From the NCBI GenBank assembly GCA_903893935.1, contig CAITOD010000390.1, forward strand, positions 1-8,464: DNA of 8,464 nucleotides, in the 5' to 3' direction. Position numbers and translations under genes: made by a program. Below, piece after piece: positions 6,631-8,464 of the stretch (its first letter is position 1; each line of letters begins with the position of its first letter). The DNA comes from an uncultured Sphingomonadales bacterium. Lineage in GTDB: Bacteria > Pseudomonadota > Alphaproteobacteria > Sphingomonadales > Sphingomonadaceae. The notes under the pieces are model-generated. The model was not told the origin of the DNA. It searched no databases and was given only the letters and a program-made list of their open reading frames with translations.

Positions 6631-6867
6631 GGGTCTTGCCTCCCAAGGCTCGCGGACCACACCCGCGATAATCAACCGCCTAATTGAACCGCGCGCAGGC
6701 GTCCAGTGGCCAGGCGGGCTTGCGGGTAAACCGCTGATGGCCCAGACTGCGCCTGCGTTACCCCAACCCGATGGAACCTGCCCGATGACCACTGCCGAAG
6801 CCTGGGCCGCGCATGCCGCGCCCGATGATGCGCGGATCGACGTGGCGACCCTCGGCTGAGCGCGATC
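6631..6867. promoter_or_regulatory. Divergent intergenic region between the acyl-CoA dehydrogenases and the SDR
   Basis: This 237-bp gap should hold both promoters. The minus-strand Shine-Dalgarno GGGAGG of the dehydrogenase lies at 6639-6644. The only locally AT-richer stretch is 6668-6688. It holds an imperfect 12-nt-period direct repeat, AATCAACCGC (6670-6679) and AATTGAACCGC (6682-6692), and a TCAA/TTGA dyad. A pair of 6-bp arms, GGGTAA (6724-6729) and TTACCC (6758-6763), flanks 28 nt. No clear -35/-10 pair was recognised. A possible 24-codon ORF occupies 6785-6859. Confidence 0.4.
6785..6859 (+). CDS. Possible small ORF or leader peptide (24 aa)
   Basis: ATG 6785 opens a 24-codon frame (MTTAEAWAAHAAPDDARIDV then ATLG) ending at TGA 6857-6859, 8 nt before the SDR start codon. 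A weak GGAA lies 8 nt upstream. The peptide is alanine-rich, with no signal peptide, membrane segment or domain I recognise. The SDR gene has only a weak ribosome binding site (GAG, 7-nt spacing), so coupling from this ORF could help its translation. It could equally be noncoding DNA, or a remnant of a lost gene. Low confidence that it is translated. Confidence 0.25.
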   Translation: MTTAEAWAAHAAPDDARIDVATLG

Positions 6868-7644
6868 ATGCAGCCGCGAAAGATTGCCATTACCGCCGGG
6901 GCTTCGGGCATCGGGCTTGCGCTGGCCGAAGCATTTCTGGCGCAAGGGGCCGAAGTGCACGTGTGCGATGTGCAGGCGGCAGCACTTGCGGACCTCGGCC
7001 GCACGGCTCCGGCGATCCGCACCTGCCAGGCCGATGTCAGCGATGAAGCCGACATGGCGCGCTTTTTCGAAGGCATTGGCGAGCGGCTCGATGTGCTGAT
7101 CAACAACGCCGGCGTTTCGGGCCCGACCGGTCGGGTCGAGGATATCACCCCCGCAGACTGGCGCCGCACGATCGATGTCAATCTGACCGGCGCGTTCCTT
7201 GCCACCCGCCTCGCGGTCCCGCGCCTGCGCCGGGGCGTGGAGCCCGCGATCATCACGATGTCGTCGAACGCCGGCCTGTTCGGGTGCCCGTTGCGCAGCC
7301 CTTATGTGGCGAGCAAATGGGCGCTGATCGGGCTGACCAAGACCTGGGCGATGGAACTGGGGCCCGAAGGCATCACCGTCAACGCGATCTGCCCCGCCAG
7401 CGTCGCCGGGCCGCGCATCGAGGGCGTGATCGCGCGCGATGCCGCCGCGCGCGGTTTGCAACCCGCTGCGGTCGCGGCCGAATACAAGCGGCAAAGCTCG
7501 ATGCGGCAATTCATCCAGCCGCACGAAGTGGTGGCCCTGGCGCTGTTTCTGGCCTCGCCAGCCGCGCGCAACATTTCGGGCCAGGCCTTGGCCGTCGATG
7601 GCCACACCGAAGGGCTGTGGCTGGATCTGGAGCCGGTCCAATGA
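6868..7644 (+). CDS. SDR-family NAD-dependent oxidoreductase (258 aa)
   Basis: Classical short-chain dehydrogenase/reductase, interconverting a hydroxyl and a keto group; cytosolic. The length is typical. The N-terminal cofactor motif reads TAGASGIG (residues 9-16), a common variant of TGxxxGxG. D34 at the end of the second beta strand favours NAD(H) over NADP(H). NNAG is at 79-82, and the catalytic tetrad is N105, S133, Y146 and K150 (YVASK). The C-terminal GQALAVDGH is the usual family ending. It is divergent from the acyl-CoA dehydrogenase pair, and its stop overlaps the next start by 4 bp (ATGA), indicating an operon with the MDR gene. In such a locus it may act on a hydroxy-acyl-CoA or a ring hydroxyl; sequence does not say which. 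The start ATG 6868 has a weak ribosome binding site but fits the family N-terminus exactly. Confidence 0.93.
   Translation: MQPRKIAITAGASGIGLALAEAFLAQGAEVHVCDVQAAALADLGRTAPAIRTCQADVSDEADMARFFEGIGERLDVLINNAGVSGPTGRVEDITPADWRRTIDVNLTGAFLATRLAVPRLRRGVEPAIITMSSNAGLFGCPLRSPYVASKWALIGLTKTWAMELGPEGITVNAICPASVAGPRIEGVIARDAAARGLQPAAVAAEYKRQSSMRQFIQPHEVVALALFLASPAARNISGQALAVDGHTEGLWLDLEPVQ
7629..7632 (+). promoter_or_regulatory. Ribosome binding site of the MDR gene inside the SDR gene
   Basis: GGAG lies 8 nt before ATG 7641, which overlaps the SDR stop codon as ATGA. It fixes the start of the quinone-oxidoreductase-like gene and supports co-translation of the pair. Confidence 0.65.
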
Positions 7645-8464
7645 ACGCAGTCTGGTACGAAACCGTCGGCCCCGCCGCACAAGTGCTGCAATTCGGCGAG
7701 CAGCCGCTGCCGCTGCCGCAAGCCGGCGAAGTGCGCGTGCGGCTGGCCACATCGGGCGTCAATCCGTCGGACGTCAAGACTCGCAGCGGCTCGCGCGGGC
7801 CGATGGCCTTGCCCATGCAGATCCCGCATTCGGATGGCGCGGGCGTGATCGATGCGGTCGGCGCGCATGGGCCCGAAACGCGGATTGGCGAGCGGGTCTA
7901 TGTGTGGAACGCGGCCTGGCGCCGACCGCACGGCACTTGCGCGCACTATGTCTGCCTGCCCGCCGCACAGGCGGTGCGCTTGCCGGATTCGGTCGATTTC
8001 GCGGCGGGCGCCTGTCTCGGCATTCCGGCGATGACCGCCGCGCACGCGGTGTTTGCCGATGGCGATGTAACCGGGCAGACCGTGCTGGTGACCGGCGGCG
8101 CGGGCGCGGTCGGCGAAATCGCGATCCAGCTCGCGCGCTGGGGCGGCGCGCGCGTGATCGCCACGGTCAGCAATGCGGCCAAGGCCGCAGTTGCGCAAGC
8201 GGCGGGCGCGCATCACGTGATCGATTACCGCCGCGAAAATGTTGTCGATGCGGTGCGCGCGGTCACCGGCGGCGCAGGCGTCGACCGCGTGGTCGAAGTC
8301 GAATTCGGCGGCAATCTGCCCGTTACCCTGCAAATCATCCGCCCCGGCGCGGTGATCGCGGCCTATGGCTCGATGGCCGTGCCCACGCCCGAACTGCCGT
8401 TCTACCCGCTGATGTTCGCCCATGCGACCGTCCGCGCGCTGCTGGTCTATCTGCTCGCCCCCAC
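7641..8464 (+). CDS. NADPH:quinone oxidoreductase-like MDR protein, partial (C-terminus beyond the right edge)
   Basis: Zinc-free medium-chain dehydrogenase/reductase of the quinone oxidoreductase (zeta-crystallin) type, expected to reduce quinones or activated double bonds with NADPH in the cytosol. 274 residues are visible of roughly 320-340 usual for the family. The GroES-like catalytic domain carries SGVNPSDVKTRSG (38-50), IPHSDGAGVI (61-70) and ERVYVWNA (84-91). GIPAMTAAHAVF (127-138) leads into the Rossmann domain with VTGGAGAVGEIAIQLA (150-165) and AGAHHVIDYR (188-197). The GHE zinc motif and structural cysteines of alcohol dehydrogenases are absent. It overlaps the SDR by 4 bp. The context suggests an enoyl- or quinone-type reduction in the same pathway, but the substrate is unknown. 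Confidence 0.92.
   Translation, partial: MNAVWYETVGPAAQVLQFGEQPLPLPQAGEVRVRLATSGVNPSDVKTRSGSRGPMALPMQIPHSDGAGVIDAVGAHGPETRIGERVYVWNAAWRRPHGTCAHYVCLPAAQAVRLPDSVDFAAGACLGIPAMTAAHAVFADGDVTGQTVLVTGGAGAVGEIAIQLARWGGARVIATVSNAAKAAVAQAAGAHHVIDYRRENVVDAVRAVTGGAGVDRVVEVEFGGNLPVTLQIIRPGAVIAAYGSMAVPTPELPFYPLMFAHATVRALLVYLLAP

Noticed and set aside
4639..6687. 682-codon plus-strand open frame across both dehydrogenase genes
   Set aside because: It runs antisense to two clear family members and spans their gene boundary; it is low complexity and rich in Arg, His, Gln and Gly, as expected of a high-GC shadow frame.
6631..7752. Upstream extension of the long dehydrogenase frame to 7752
   Set aside because: The extension is antisense to the SDR gene and unlike any dehydrogenase N-terminus; GTG 6630 has GGGAGG 8 nt upstream and gives a normal 381-aa protein.

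Overview
The window is GC-rich, densely coding DNA. Codon choice strongly favours G/C at third positions, signal peptides are typical of Gram-negative bacteria, and a ubiquinone-type hydroxylase is present. The strongest taxonomic hint is an alkaline phosphatase that matches the Sphingomonas PhoK/SPAP enzyme in length and in its active-site residues. I infer an alphaproteobacterium, most likely a sphingomonad (Sphingomonas, Novosphingobium or a relative). No rRNA, tRNA, CRISPR array, insertion sequence, integrase or phage gene was seen, and nothing suggests recent transfer.

Left part (1-4469). A DsbD/ScsB-type membrane thiol:disulfide reductase runs leftward and is cut by the window edge. It is divergent from a two-gene rightward unit across a short intergenic region that holds a 15-nt palindrome. 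The unit is a secreted PhoK-like alkaline phosphatase followed by a UbiH/UbiF/VisC/COQ6-family FAD monooxygenase. The two genes share a 4-bp GTGA overlap, with a Shine-Dalgarno sequence inside the phosphatase gene. One gene acts in the periplasm and the other in ubiquinone synthesis, so the pairing is functionally unobvious.

Right part (4470-8464). After a 55-bp tail-to-tail junction come two leftward acyl-CoA dehydrogenase genes 3 nt apart. One is full length (381 aa). The second (318 aa) has lost most of the recognisable middle domain. This layout resembles heteromeric acyl-CoA dehydrogenases known from steroid and bile-acid side-chain degradation. Divergent from them, across a 237-bp gap, are an SDR dehydrogenase and a zinc-free MDR quinone-oxidoreductase-like gene joined by an ATGA overlap. 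The MDR gene runs off the right edge. Together this half looks like part of a catabolic locus for a CoA-activated, possibly bulky substrate, but the substrate cannot be read from the sequence.

No clearly new system was found. The most interesting points are the asymmetric dehydrogenase pair with its displaced catalytic base, the coupled phosphatase-hydroxylase pair, and a possible 24-codon leader ORF just upstream of the SDR gene.
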